A DNA stretch of 64,000 nt from Oceanisphaera avium. GTDB taxonomy: Bacteria > Pseudomonadota > Gammaproteobacteria > Enterobacterales > Aeromonadaceae. Position numbers and translations under genes: made by a program. The stretch spans positions 1,240,001-1,304,000 of the forward strand of contig NZ_CP021376.1 of NCBI RefSeq assembly GCF_002157875.1. The letters are read 5' to 3'. The notes under the pieces were generated by a model, which searched no databases, was not told where the DNA came from, and was given only the letters and a program-made list of their open reading frames with translations. Positions 18,509-28,411 of this stretch are shown here, in pieces (position 1 is the stretch's first letter; each line of letters opens with the position of its first letter).

Positions 18509-19663
18509 TTAATGACTCATCTCGTTAACGATAGCCTCACCAATAATGGGTAACGGCAACGACTCGCTAGCAAGCCCTGCTTTAGCAATGGCTTGGGGCA
18601 TGCCATAAACCACACAGGTTTCTTCATCTTGTGCCCAAATATTAGCCCCTTGATCTTTTAGTAAACGCGCCCCTTCACGGCCATCGGCACCCATGCCGGT
18701 CAGCACCACCGCCAATACTTTAGCGCCATAGATTTTTGCTGCAGAGGCAAAGGTAATGTCGACACACGGCTTATAATTGACCTTGTCATTACCATCAATA
18801 ATGCGCAGCCTTGCTGCACCCGCACGCCCTTCTAGCAACATTTGCTTACCGCCTGGCGCTAAATAAGCATGTCCGGGGCGCAAGCTATCGCCGTCTTCAG
18901 CTTCTTTAACATTTATTTGGCACAAGGTATTAAGCCGCGCCGCAAAAGCCGCCGTAAAGGTACCTGGCATATGCTGAATCAGCACAATAGGATGAGGAAA
19001 ATTAGCCGGTAAAGCGGTGAGTACTTTTTGTAAAGCCACCGGCCCACCGGTTGAAGTACCAATCGCTAATAACTGGTAACTCTTGCCCGTGCGCTTAGGC
19101 GCTGTTTTGCGCTCAATAGGCGGAGCTGGCACTTGGCGAGCAGGAGTAACTCCGCCTAAGGGCGCAGACCGAGAGCGACTGGCTAAACTCCCCGCCTTAG
19201 CTGTATCCAGTGCCGAGCTACTTGCACTGGGGCGCAAAGCAGCACTGCGGGGCGCAATTAAAGGGCGGCGGCGTGCAATAGCTTTAACTCTTTGTTGCAG
19301 TAATAAAATGGCTTCTTCTTTACTACGCGCTATGTCTTCAAAGCGTTTAGGCAAAAAGTCCATAGCACCGGCGTCTAGCGCATCTAGGGTAGCTTGCGCC
19401 CCATCATGAGTTAATGAGGAGAACATCAGTACGGGGATGGGATTCGTCTTCATTATTTCACGCACCGCACTAATGCCATCCATCACCGGCATTTCAATGT
19501 CCATGGTGATCACGTCATAGCTGCCGGTGCGAGATTTTTCTACGGCTTCTTTACCGTTAGCAGCGGTATCCACCACCTTAAGCATGGGATCGAGATCGAG
19601 GATCTCACTGACGCGGCGTCGAAAAAAGCTTGAATCATCAACCACTAATACCCTAATAGCCAT
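18509..19663 (-). CDS. cheB: Chemotaxis protein-glutamate methylesterase CheB
   Basis: 384 residues. A receiver domain with phosphoacceptor Asp55 (VITMDIEMP), a Ser/Ala/Arg-rich linker (about 135-200) and a CheB esterase domain with Ser in AIGTSTGGP, His in LIQHMP and Asp in GMGADG. It demethylates and deamidates receptors for adaptation. The cognate CheR is not in the window. Confidence 0.95.
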   Translation of the reverse strand: MAIRVLVVDDSSFFRRRVSEILDLDPMLKVVDTAANGKEAVEKSRTGSYDVITMDIEMPVMDGISAVREIMKTNPIPVLMFSSLTHDGAQATLDALDAGAMDFLPKRFEDIARSKEEAILLLQQRVKAIARRRPLIAPRSAALRPSASSSALDTAKAGSLASRSRSAPLGGVTPARQVPAPPIERKTAPKRTGKSYQLLAIGTSTGGPVALQKVLTALPANFPHPIVLIQHMPGTFTAAFAARLNTLCQINVKEAEDGDSLRPGHAYLAPGGKQMLLEGRAGAARLRIIDGNDKVNYKPCVDITFASAAKIYGAKVLAVVLTGMGADGREGARLLKDQGANIWAQDEETCVVYGMPQAIAKAGLASESLPLPIIGEAIVNEMSH

Positions 19664-19689
19664 TCATACCTCGTGTTTATTATTAGAAG

Positions 19690-21708
19690 TTAGACGTAGC
19701 GACGCGCATAGGCATTAATTAGGCCCGCTAAATCGAGGATAAGAGCAATTCCGCCATCACTGGTAATGGTAGCGCCAGCCATGCCTGCAGTGCCGTGCAG
19801 TAATTGGTCTAGTGGTTTAATCACCACTTCTTCTTGGCCAATTAAGCCATCCACCACAAAGCCTACTTGCTGATTACCCACGGCCACTATCACCACATGC
19901 CCTTTGTCTTTGCGCTCGCGCCGCGCTCCTTTTAATAACCAGTCTTGTAAATAAAACAAAGGAATTGCATGGTTACGCACCACTATGGTCATTTGCCCAT
20001 CGACTATACGCGTACGTGTTAAGTCCAAATGGAAAATTTCATCCACGTTAGTCAAAGGTAAAGCAAAGGTTTGCTGGCCTACTAACACCATTAGCGTGGG
20101 TAGAATAGCTAACGTAAGGGGTACTTTAATTTGTAATTTGGTGCCTTGGCCTAGCGTTGAGTCGATATGAATAGAGCCATTAACCGAGGTAATACCGGTT
20201 TTAACTACATCCATGCCCACCCCTCGGCCTGACACATCGGTAATTTCTACTTTGGTAGAAAAACCCGGGGCAAAAATCAGGTTATAGGCTTCATGATCCG
20301 TCATGCGCGCCGCGGCGTCGGTATCTAAAATGCCACGATTAATAGCGATATCTTTTAGCTTTTGCGGATCCATACCGGCACCGTCATCTTCGATACCTAA
20401 TAAAATATGATCGCCCTCTTGCGACGCCGTTAAACGAATCGTGCCCACGCGGGGCTTGCCAGCAGCCTCACGCACCTCAGGCATTTCAATACCGTGATCA
20501 CAAGAGTTACGCACTAAGTGCACTAAGGGATCGGCTAGTGCTTCAACTAAGTTTTTATCTAAGTCGGTATCTTCACCCACCATTTCTAAGGTAATTTCTT
20601 TGTGCATATTGCGCGCAATATCGCGCACCACGCGCGGGAAACGGCCAAATACTTTCTTAATGGGCTGCATGCGGGTTTTCATCACCGCACCTTGCAAATC
20701 GCCGGTGACCGAGTCGAGGTTAGCCACTGTTTTAGAGATGTTTTCATCATCATGATTAGCTTCAAGACTCAATAAGCGGTTGCGCACCAACACCAACTCA
20801 CCCACCATATTCATAATGTTATCGAGTATTTTAGTGTCTACACGCACCGTGGAGTCGGTATTGGCATTAGAGGCACTGGGCGCTTTAGCCGCCGGCTTTT
20901 CTTCCGCTTTTACTGCTACTGGAGCGGGTGCTGAAGGGGGTGGAGCCACAGGCGCAAAAGGGGCGTCATCGGTTATCGTCGGTCCCTTACCCGAGCCATG
21001 AAGCTGATCGAGTAGTGCTTCAAACTCATCATCGCCAATAAGCTCATCTTCAGCCGCGGAGGCGGACGACTTAGCATCCACAGGAACGCCACTGTGCTTA
21101 CCTGCCCCATGTAACTCATCGAGCAGCGCTTCAAATTCATCATCGCTAATATCATCAGAAGCACTGTCTGATAACTCATCGCTTGAGGTATCACTGGCCG
21201 GCGCTAACTCATTGAGCATTTGTTGATACTCAGCTTGTTCTAAGCCGGCAATGCCTGCAGACCCAGGGCTGGCAGGCGCTGGCTCAGAGCTAACAGGCGC
21301 TGCATTCTCTTCAGCAGAGGCAGGTTGGCAATAACGCCCAAGCTCCGCCAATAGGGAGGGGGCTGCGGGAGTGAGCTCTTCCCGATTTTGCAACTCAGAA
21401 AACATGACATTTACGGCGTCTAAGGCGTGTAAAATCACATCCATTAACTCAGGCGTAACTTGGCGCTGGCCGTTACGCAAGATATCAAAGATGTTTTCGG
21501 CTCTGTGGCAGGTGTCTACAAGTGCCGTGAGGGACAAAAAGCCAGCGCCACCTTTAATGGTATGAAAACCACGAAATATCGCGTTCAGCAAGTCTTTATC
21601 ATCGGGGTCACGTTCTAGCGTGACTAATTGCTCAGATAATTGCTCAAGAATTTCGGATGCTTCAACCAAAAAGTCTTGTAGAATATCTTCATCTACCTCA
21701 AAGCCCAT
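19690..21708 (-). CDS. cheA: Chemotaxis histidine kinase CheA
   Basis: 672 residues. Hpt domain with His49 (FHTIKGG), then a long acidic/Ala-Pro linker, P3 dimerisation, P4 kinase (N box with NSCDHGIE, GIEDDGAGM) and the P5 CheW-like domain. The linker holds two near-identical DDEFEALLD(E/Q)LHG(A/S)GK motifs in place of an obvious globular P2 domain (see findings). A strong ribosome site AAGGAG precedes the ATG. Central kinase of the polar chemotaxis pathway. Confidence 0.95.
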   Translation of the reverse strand: MGFEVDEDILQDFLVEASEILEQLSEQLVTLERDPDDKDLLNAIFRGFHTIKGGAGFLSLTALVDTCHRAENIFDILRNGQRQVTPELMDVILHALDAVNVMFSELQNREELTPAAPSLLAELGRYCQPASAEENAAPVSSEPAPASPGSAGIAGLEQAEYQQMLNELAPASDTSSDELSDSASDDISDDEFEALLDELHGAGKHSGVPVDAKSSASAAEDELIGDDEFEALLDQLHGSGKGPTITDDAPFAPVAPPPSAPAPVAVKAEEKPAAKAPSASNANTDSTVRVDTKILDNIMNMVGELVLVRNRLLSLEANHDDENISKTVANLDSVTGDLQGAVMKTRMQPIKKVFGRFPRVVRDIARNMHKEITLEMVGEDTDLDKNLVEALADPLVHLVRNSCDHGIEMPEVREAAGKPRVGTIRLTASQEGDHILLGIEDDGAGMDPQKLKDIAINRGILDTDAAARMTDHEAYNLIFAPGFSTKVEITDVSGRGVGMDVVKTGITSVNGSIHIDSTLGQGTKLQIKVPLTLAILPTLMVLVGQQTFALPLTNVDEIFHLDLTRTRIVDGQMTIVVRNHAIPLFYLQDWLLKGARRERKDKGHVVIVAVGNQQVGFVVDGLIGQEEVVIKPLDQLLHGTAGMAGATITSDGGIALILDLAGLINAYARRYV

Positions 21709-21717
21709 GTTTTCTCC

Positions 21718-22473
21718 TTAGAATCCCAAACTGGACAGTAGATCATCTACGCCATCCTGATCTGAGACCACATCTTCGCGATGCTCTTTATTCAAGATCG
21801 GGCCTTCAGCAGTGATGTCAGCTACCTTGGATTTTTTAGCCTCAGCTTTTTGCTGAATGGCTTCCATCCCCGGTAGACGGCCAAATACCGTTAAAATAGC
21901 CACTAACTTAGCTTCAACCTCTTGCACCAAATTAATCACTCGACGGATCATTTGGCCGGTTAAATCTTGATAATCTTGTGCCATTAAAATTTCGGTCAGC
22001 AAGTTACGCAACTGGTTAGCGTCTTGCTCTGAATTGTGTAAAAAACCATCCAACTCAGTACATAAGTCTTTAAACTTATTCAGCTCTAATTGACGAGCCA
22101 TCAACTCTCGCCAACCCGGTAATACACTGGTGATGTTATCACTCAAGCGATCGGCTATAGGTAAGCTGGCCTCTACCGCATCCATGGTGCGATTAGCGGC
22201 TTTGTCCGTCATGTCAATCACGTAGCTTAAACGCTCACGGGCATCAGGAATTTCGCTTTCGGCAAGCTCGGGTAGCCGAGGATCGTTACGAAACTCTTGT
22301 AAAGAGTCATGTAATTGGCGCGTTAATTGGCCTACTTGCTCAACCAAGTCTTTAGCTTGAGGCATGCAAACGTCGGTGAGATAACGATCGGCGCCGTCTT
22401 GATCTCCCCGCTCTAACATGGCCACTAAAATTTTGGCTTGTTCTAGGTTGATCGTGCTTTTATTCACTGCCAT
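21718..22473 (-). CDS. cheZ: CheY-phosphate phosphatase CheZ
   Basis: 251 residues from ATG 22473. A long helical-hairpin domain contains the catalytic glutamine region (LMAQDYQDLTGQMIRRV) and the extreme C-terminus DGVDDLLSSLGF is the CheY-binding peptide. ATG 22473 has AAGG seven bases upstream. The alternative TTG at 22494, inside the cheY end, is less likely. Confidence 0.94.
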   Translation of the reverse strand: MAVNKSTINLEQAKILVAMLERGDQDGADRYLTDVCMPQAKDLVEQVGQLTRQLHDSLQEFRNDPRLPELAESEIPDARERLSYVIDMTDKAANRTMDAVEASLPIADRLSDNITSVLPGWRELMARQLELNKFKDLCTELDGFLHNSEQDANQLRNLLTEILMAQDYQDLTGQMIRRVINLVQEVEAKLVAILTVFGRLPGMEAIQQKAEAKKSKVADITAEGPILNKEHREDVVSDQDGVDDLLSSLGF

Positions 22474-22486
22474 CTCGCTGCCTTTT

Positions 22487-22870
22487 TTATCCAATGCGCT
22501 CGAATACCTTCTCGAGTTTTTCTTTAAGCGTGCCCGCGGTAAAAGGCTTAACTACATAGCCATTCACACCCGCCTGAGCTGCGGCAATAATTTGCTCACG
22601 TTTCGCTTCCGCCGTTACCATAAGCACCGGCAAATGTTTGAGCTTATCGTCAGCACGAATAGCTTTTAACAAGTCGATGCCTTGCATACCGGGCATATTC
22701 CAGTCTGTGACTACAAAATCGAAATCAGAGTTTTTTAACATCGGCAATGCCGTTAGCCCGTCATCAGCTTCATGAGTATTATTAAACCCAAGATCTCGCA
22801 GTAGGTTTTTAATAATCCTGCGCATGGTGGAAAAGTCATCCACAATCAGGATTTTCATATTTTTATCCAA
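22487..22870 (-). CDS. cheY: Chemotaxis response regulator CheY
   Basis: 127 residues, single receiver domain. Phosphoacceptor Asp56 (VVTDWNMPG), acidic pair Asp11-Asp12, Thr/Ala switch (MVTAEAK) and Lys in VVKPF are present. The start is probably TTG 22870, with AAGGAG about seven bases upstream; the in-frame ATG 22858 lies too far from any ribosome site. First gene after a sigma-28-type promoter. Confidence 0.95.
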   Translation of the reverse strand: MDKNMKILIVDDFSTMRRIIKNLLRDLGFNNTHEADDGLTALPMLKNSDFDFVVTDWNMPGMQGIDLLKAIRADDKLKHLPVLMVTAEAKREQIIAAAQAGVNGYVVKPFTAGTLKEKLEKVFERIG

Positions 22871-22927
22871 GCAATTTCTCCTTCCTCAGCCTCAACTTGG
22901 CCGCTGAACATGGCTAATAGTTTATCT

Positions 22928-22954
22928 ATATCGACCTAATAAACGTTAACTTAA
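22928..22954 (-). promoter_or_regulatory. Sigma-28 (FliA) promoter upstream of cheY
   Basis: On the minus strand, TTAAGTTA - 11 bases - GTCGATAT, six of eight matches in each half to TAAAGTTT-N11-GCCGATAA with exact spacing. It lies about 60 bases before cheY, in the 208-base gap after fliA. Confidence 0.65.
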
Positions 22955-23078
22955 GTCGCATATTGAGTGAAAACTCATTAATCGACTACGAGCGTGCTAT
23001 TTTGACGATTTAATGCTCAATTTATTAAAAATAATAATTACTTAGTGCGCATCTTCACCAAATTAACCTAACAAAAAA

Positions 23079-23798
23079 TTACTGCCACACCTGTAATTTT
23101 GCGCGTAAGCGGTGCATGGCTTGGCTATGAATTTGGCTCACTCGCGACTCACTGACTTCAAGCACTTCGCCAATTTCTTTTAAATTTAATTCTTCGTCAT
23201 AATACAAAGACAGCACTAAGGCTTCGCGCTCAGGCAAGGTTTTAATGTGACTGGAAAGCGCGCTTTGAAAACGCTGTTTAGCCATATTATCGAAGGGGTT
23301 TCCCTCTTGATGATTCATATCGAGTTGGTTGTCGATACCGCTTTCAAATTCATCCATTTCGATAATCTTGCCATTGCTGGTATCGAGCAACATGGCGTTA
23401 TAGCTTTCAATGCTCACGCCTAACTCTTCAGCGACTTCGCGATCGGTGGCATTACGCCCCTCCCGCTTTTGTACGCTGGCAATCGCTTGTGCCACTTGGC
23501 GGCTGTTTTTATGCACGGAGCGCGGCACCCAATCGCCGCGACGAATTTCATCCAACATGGCTCCGCGAATACGAATTCCGGCAAAGGTTTCAAAGCTGGC
23601 CCCTTTACTGGCATCAAAATTTCGTGTTGCTTCTAGCAAGCCCACCATGCCCGATTGAATTAAGTCATCCAATAAGACGCTATCAGGAAGTCGCGCCAGC
23701 ATATGATGAGCAATTCTGCGCACCAAACCGACGTGGCGTTCCACTAACTGGTTGCTTTGCTGCCTGGCATAAGCCAGTGCTTTATTTACTCCAGACAT
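23079..23798 (-). CDS. fliA: Flagellar RNA polymerase sigma factor FliA (sigma-28)
   Basis: 239 residues. Sigma-70-family region 2 (DDLIQSGMVGLLEATRNFDASKG), region 3 (VPRSVHKNSRQVAQAI) and region 4 with the HTH (LNLKEIGEVLEVSESRVSQIHSQAM). It drives late flagellar and chemotaxis genes; candidate targets here are fliC and cheY. It overlaps flhG by 17 bases. Its anti-sigma factor flgM is not in the window. Confidence 0.96.
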   Translation of the reverse strand: MSGVNKALAYARQQSNQLVERHVGLVRRIAHHMLARLPDSVLLDDLIQSGMVGLLEATRNFDASKGASFETFAGIRIRGAMLDEIRRGDWVPRSVHKNSRQVAQAIASVQKREGRNATDREVAEELGVSIESYNAMLLDTSNGKIIEMDEFESGIDNQLDMNHQEGNPFDNMAKQRFQSALSSHIKTLPEREALVLSLYYDEELNLKEIGEVLEVSESRVSQIHSQAMHRLRAKLQVWQ

Positions 23799-24666
23799 TG
23801 CTCTGTGCCACCGGCGGATTGAGTAGATTTTCGATAAAAAATTGTAAGTGCCCTCCCGCCCGCTCCGGCGCCGGCCAGCTTAGCGCTTTATTGGCGAGCG
23901 CCTTAATGGCCATGGCAGAGGGCGACTGAGGATATTGATTAACCACAAGTGTTTGACGGCGCACCGCTAAGCGTAAATTGCCATCAAAGGGCACACAGGC
24001 AACCAGCTCTAAGGCCGCATCTAAAAAACGATCGGTAACGCGGGTAAGCTTGGCGAATAATTCTTGGCCTTCTCGTTGACTGCGTACCATATTGGCCACA
24101 ATTTTAAAGCGAAACACACCGTAATCTCGGGACAATATTTTAATTAAGGCGTAAGCATCGGTAATAGAAGTGGGCTCATCACAAACAATCACCATGACTT
24201 CTTGCGCAGCGCGAGAAAAGCTTAATACCATGTCAGAAATACCGGCGGCGGTGTCGACCAGCAAAATATCAATCGGCGTTTGCATCTCACTAAAGGCACG
24301 AATTAAGCTGACATGCTCGAGCGGCGTCAACTCAGTCATCGACTGATTACCGGAGGTGGCCGGAATGATCATCATGCCTTGTGGCCCTTCCACCAAGACC
24401 TCATCTAAGCTGCACTCACCGCGCAGTACATGAGATAAGTTACGGGTCACGCGAATGCCAAGCAAAACGTCAACGTTCGCCAACCCTAAGTCAGCATCTA
24501 ACACCATGACTTTTTTACCCATGGCGGCCATCGCCGAGGCCATATTAAGCGTGATATTGGTTTTACCCACGCCGCCTTTACCACCGGTGACTGAGATAAC
24601 CTGTACTCTGCTGGTTTTTTGCATAAGCCGCAGTCCACTCGCCTGGTCGTGAAACCAATTATTCAT
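23782..24666 (-). CDS. flhG: Flagellar number regulator FlhG (FleN), MinD-like ATPase
   Basis: MinD/ParA-type ATPase with GGKGGVGKTN. Begins MNNWFHDQASGLRLM, resembling the DQASGLR start of FlhG proteins that contacts FlhF. It restrains flagellar number by acting on FlrA and FlhF. The start is set at ATG 24666, overlapping the end of flhF; the frame is open to 24687. Confidence 0.93.
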   Translation of the reverse strand: MNNWFHDQASGLRLMQKTSRVQVISVTGGKGGVGKTNITLNMASAMAAMGKKVMVLDADLGLANVDVLLGIRVTRNLSHVLRGECSLDEVLVEGPQGMMIIPATSGNQSMTELTPLEHVSLIRAFSEMQTPIDILLVDTAAGISDMVLSFSRAAQEVMVIVCDEPTSITDAYALIKILSRDYGVFRFKIVANMVRSQREGQELFAKLTRVTDRFLDAALELVACVPFDGNLRLAVRRQTLVVNQYPQSPSAMAIKALANKALSWPAPERAGGHLQFFIENLLNPPVAQSNVWSK

Positions 24667-26161
24667 AAAAACGCGCATCCTCTTCATCGGACTCTGAAGA
24701 TTCCCAATAGTAGGGGTCTTCTCGACGCTGTTCTAAGTTACCTAAAGCTTGTTTAACTAATTCTTGCCCATTAGCTAAACGCAAGTCTTCTGGTACCCGT
24801 TGCCCGTCTGTGATGTAGCTGATGGGTAAGCTATTTTGAATACTAATATCGAGCACATCGCCCAGTGATAAGCTTTCATCTAACTTAGTGAGAATGCAGC
24901 CCGCCAGCGGAATACGGCGAAAATGATCTACTGCTTCTTGTAGCACGCGCCGTTGAGCCGTAGCCGGCAGCACTAAGTAGTTACGAATTTTAATTTGCTT
25001 ATCACCCACTAAGGTGTCGAGTTGTTCGTTTAATCGTAAATCTCGCTGTCCCATACCCGCGGTATCAATCAACACTAAACGCCGATGACGCAGCTGATAC
25101 AGCGTTTGCGCTAACTCTTGATAAGTGCGCGCTTGTTTAACAACCACGCCCATAATGCGACCATAAGTTTGCAGCTGCTCGTGAGCCCCAATGCGATAAT
25201 GGTCGGTAGTAATAAGCGCTATTTGATCGGCGCCGTAGCGCGCGGCAAAGCGCGCCGCTAATTTAGCAATGGTGGTGGTTTTACCCACTCCCGTTGGCCC
25301 TAATAGCGCCACCGCCCCGCCTTGGCGTAAAATTTCATCTTCGCCTGTTAACAATTGCTGGTTAAGCGCACTTTCAATTTGGCTCCAAGCTTCATGGGGC
25401 GGCGCTTGGTCATTGATGCGCATCGCTAATTGATCGGCAAAACCATCACTAAAACCCAATTCATTTAATTGTTTAATTACCAAGGCGCGCACCGGCTCAC
25501 GGCGCTCCACTTCTTGCCACATAAGGCCACTGACTTGATGTTCAAGTAGGCGGCGAATGCTAGCAATCTCTTGGCGCATGGCGCTCAGCTCTTTATCTTT
25601 AGCGCTTTCTTTGCGCTTAGTTTCACGGCTGTCATGTAAAGGGGCAGTATTTAGCGCATTGGCGAGCGGACTTAAGGTAGGCTCACGGCGACGACCATAA
25701 CCCGCTGCTTGATTATTGGGATCGCGACGCTCAGTGGCTTTATTTTCAAGCAGCGCATCGCGACTCGCATAGCGCCCGGCTTCTCGCCCTGCCTTTAAAC
25801 CGGCGGTTAAGGGCGACTGAGGTGCTAAACGGGGATCATTCCAATCCACCTGCTCGGCCAGAGTTTGTGGCGAGGGTGCCTGACGGCCGCGCATTAACAG
25901 CGATTGCAAGGTTTCTACTTGCTCTTGTTCATTTAGTGGCGGAACAAATTGACGCGCATGCGACGATATTTTGACATTGTCGTCATGCAAAGGTCGTTGT
26001 ATAGGGGTAGCTGAAGGTTCATCGTCATCTACGGCTGCCACAATTTCTATGCCGCCCGAGACTTTTTTGTTAGACATGATCACCGCATCATTGCCAAGTA
26101 CTTCTTTAACTTCGGCTAATGCAGAGCGCATATCTTTGGCAAAAAAACGTTTTATCTTCAT
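24659..26161 (-). CDS. flhF: Flagellar placement GTPase FlhF
   Basis: 500 residues. B domain at the N-terminus (MKIKRFFAKDMRSALAEV), a charged low-complexity linker (about 100-200), then an SRP-type NG GTPase with G1 GPTGVGKTTT, DTAGMGQRD and TKLDES. It marks the pole for flagellum assembly. Coupled by overlap to flhG, and 28 bases after flhA. Confidence 0.95.
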   Translation of the reverse strand: MKIKRFFAKDMRSALAEVKEVLGNDAVIMSNKKVSGGIEIVAAVDDDEPSATPIQRPLHDDNVKISSHARQFVPPLNEQEQVETLQSLLMRGRQAPSPQTLAEQVDWNDPRLAPQSPLTAGLKAGREAGRYASRDALLENKATERRDPNNQAAGYGRRREPTLSPLANALNTAPLHDSRETKRKESAKDKELSAMRQEIASIRRLLEHQVSGLMWQEVERREPVRALVIKQLNELGFSDGFADQLAMRINDQAPPHEAWSQIESALNQQLLTGEDEILRQGGAVALLGPTGVGKTTTIAKLAARFAARYGADQIALITTDHYRIGAHEQLQTYGRIMGVVVKQARTYQELAQTLYQLRHRRLVLIDTAGMGQRDLRLNEQLDTLVGDKQIKIRNYLVLPATAQRRVLQEAVDHFRRIPLAGCILTKLDESLSLGDVLDISIQNSLPISYITDGQRVPEDLRLANGQELVKQALGNLEQRREDPYYWESSESDEEDARFYE

Positions 26162-26189
26162 TTAACTCCCACCCTAGGGTTGCTGACAC

Positions 26190-28292
26190 CTATTGTTGCT
26201 GGCCACCGACTGACGCCACAATGCGGATTTGGCGGTCATCAGGCACTTCCTGATATGACAACACCCGCAAACTGGGAATCGTATGTTTAACAAAACGCGC
26301 CAAAGTGGTGCGCAACATTCCCGAAGTCAACAATATTGCCGGCTGTCCTTCCATTTCTTGATTGGCCGCAGCCTGTGCTAATGATTGCTGCATCCGCTCT
26401 GCAAGACCTGGCTCTATGCCACTGCCTTGAGCGCCGCCTGCTTGTAATGAGTTCTGCAAGATTTGTTCCAACTCTGGCGCCAAGGTAATAACCGGTAATT
26501 CTCGCTCGATACCGGCAATTTCTTGCACCATAAAACGGCGCAAAGCGATACGACAGGCCGCCGTTAATACTTCTGGATCCTGGCTCTTAGTGGCGTATTC
26601 AGTCAGCGTTTCTAAAATGGTGCGCATATCACGAATGGTGACCCCCTCGTGCAGCAAGCTTTGTAATACTTTAGTGACTAAGCCTAAGCTCATGGTGTTG
26701 GGCACTAGGCCCTCCACTAATTTCGGATTAGTGTGGCCAATTTGGTCAATCAGATTTTGTACTTCTTCATGGCCTAATAATACGGAAGCGTGGTTAGTTA
26801 ATAACTGGCTTAAGTGGGTAGCGACCACGGTGGCGGCATCCACGACTGTGTAGCCTAAGCTTTGTGCTTGCTCAATTTGGTCTTTGCTAATCCAAGTTGC
26901 TTCTAAGTCAAAGGCGGGATCGCGAGTGTCGATACCTTGTACCGGACCAAACACTTGGCCGGGATTAATGGCTAATTCGCGCTCAGGATAAATTTCAGCC
27001 GAGCCTGAGCTCACCCCCATCATGGTAATTTGATATTCATTAGGGCCAAGCTCTAAGTTATCGCGGATATGTACCGCAGGAATTAAAAAGCCTAACTCTT
27101 GAGAAAGCTTTTTACGCACGCCTTTAATACGACTTAGTAACTCGCCGCCTTGCGCTTGGTCTACTAGGCTGATTAAGCGATACCCCACCTCAAGACCTAT
27201 GGTATCTACCTGAGTTACATCATCCCAGCCCAGCTCTTTCACTTCAGTACTGGCCGGTGGCGGCGCTAATTCTTGGGCTACTAATTCTTTAGCGACGCGC
27301 GTATTGCGCTTGGCTGTCCACCACGCGGCAAATCCGGATAAACCACCTAACAGCAAAAAGGCGAAATGGGGCATACCTGGCACTATACCCATGGTAATTA
27401 ATAGGCCGGCAGCAATAGCTAGGGATTTTGGATTATCAAATAACTGGCCCAACATGGCTTCACCCATGTCTTCACTGTTATTTTGGCGAGTAACAATAAT
27501 GGCCGCGGCAATAGAGAGCATTAAGGAGGGAATTTGTGCGACTAACCCATCACCTATGGTTAATAGCGTATAAATTTTTGCCGCTTCAGCAAAGGACAAA
27601 CCATGCTGCGCCATACCAATAATAAAACCGCCAATGATATTAATAAATAAGATCATGATGCCGGCGATAGCATCCCCTTTTACAAACTTAGAGGCACCGT
27701 CCATAGAGCCATAAAAATCGGCTTCTTGAGTCACTTCAGCCCGACGGCTGCGCGCTTCATCTTGATTAATTAAGCCAGCGTTTAAGTCCGCATCAATGGC
27801 CATTTGTTTACCGGGCATGGCGTCTAGGGTAAAGCGGGCACTTACTTCAGCAATTCGACCGGCACCTTTGGTAACCACGGCAAAGTTAATGATCATTAGG
27901 ATCAAAAACACAATTAAGCCCACGGCGTAGTTACCCCCGATCACCACATTACCAAAGGCTTCAATAACGTTACCGGCCGCCCCTTCACCTAAGTGGCCCT
28001 CTAATAATACAACTCGTGTGGAGGCCACGTTTAGCGCTAAACGCAGCAAGGTAGCCACTAATAACACGGTAGGAAAGGCAGCAAAATCCAGCGGCCGTTT
28101 GCTATAAACAGCCACTAATAAGATGACTAAGGCGAGAGAAATATTAAAGGAGAACAAAATATCCAGCAAAAAGGCCGGGATAGGCAAAACTACCATGCCT
28201 AATGCCGCTAGCACCAATAAAGGGGTGCCTATGCCCTTGCTGAACCAGGAGTTCCAAGGGCCAAGTTGCTGTAATTTGTCCTTAAATGCCAT
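26190..28292 (-). CDS. flhA: Flagellar export gate protein FlhA
   Basis: 700 residues. About eight N-terminal membrane segments (to about 330), the FHIPEP-family signature region (RIAEVSARFTLDAMPGKQM) and a cytoplasmic export-substrate docking domain. Forms the nonameric export ring of the flagellar type III apparatus. It heads its own transcript behind a sigma-54-type promoter. Confidence 0.96.
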   Translation of the reverse strand: MAFKDKLQQLGPWNSWFSKGIGTPLLVLAALGMVVLPIPAFLLDILFSFNISLALVILLVAVYSKRPLDFAAFPTVLLVATLLRLALNVASTRVVLLEGHLGEGAAGNVIEAFGNVVIGGNYAVGLIVFLILMIINFAVVTKGAGRIAEVSARFTLDAMPGKQMAIDADLNAGLINQDEARSRRAEVTQEADFYGSMDGASKFVKGDAIAGIMILFINIIGGFIIGMAQHGLSFAEAAKIYTLLTIGDGLVAQIPSLMLSIAAAIIVTRQNNSEDMGEAMLGQLFDNPKSLAIAAGLLITMGIVPGMPHFAFLLLGGLSGFAAWWTAKRNTRVAKELVAQELAPPPASTEVKELGWDDVTQVDTIGLEVGYRLISLVDQAQGGELLSRIKGVRKKLSQELGFLIPAVHIRDNLELGPNEYQITMMGVSSGSAEIYPERELAINPGQVFGPVQGIDTRDPAFDLEATWISKDQIEQAQSLGYTVVDAATVVATHLSQLLTNHASVLLGHEEVQNLIDQIGHTNPKLVEGLVPNTMSLGLVTKVLQSLLHEGVTIRDMRTILETLTEYATKSQDPEVLTAACRIALRRFMVQEIAGIERELPVITLAPELEQILQNSLQAGGAQGSGIEPGLAERMQQSLAQAAANQEMEGQPAILLTSGMLRTTLARFVKHTIPSLRVLSYQEVPDDRQIRIVASVGGQQQ

Positions 28293-28330
28293 TGCTATTG
28301 ACTTGTCACTAAAGAAAGATACTCAAGCCA

Positions 28331-28346
28331 TGCAATAAACGAGCCA
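28331..28346 (-). promoter_or_regulatory. Sigma-54 promoter upstream of flhA
   Basis: Minus-strand TGGCTCGTTTATTGCA matches the -24/-12 consensus TGGCAC-N5-TTGCA with correct GG/GC spacing. It lies about 40 bases before the flhA ATG, so the leader is short. Confidence 0.75.
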
Positions 28347-28364
28347 AAAGGATTGAGGTCTGGT

Positions 28365-28401
28365 GATTAGGGATTAGGGATTAGGGATTAGGGATTAGGG
28401 A
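28365..28401. repeat. Heptamer tandem repeat (GATTAGG) between flhB and flhA
   Basis: About five perfect tandem copies of GATTAGG, in the 119-base gap between flhB (downstream) and the sigma-54 promoter of flhA. Related degenerate heptamers occur at 36744-36855 and about 45090-45175. Confidence 0.85.
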
Positions 28402-28411
28402 GCATGAATCG

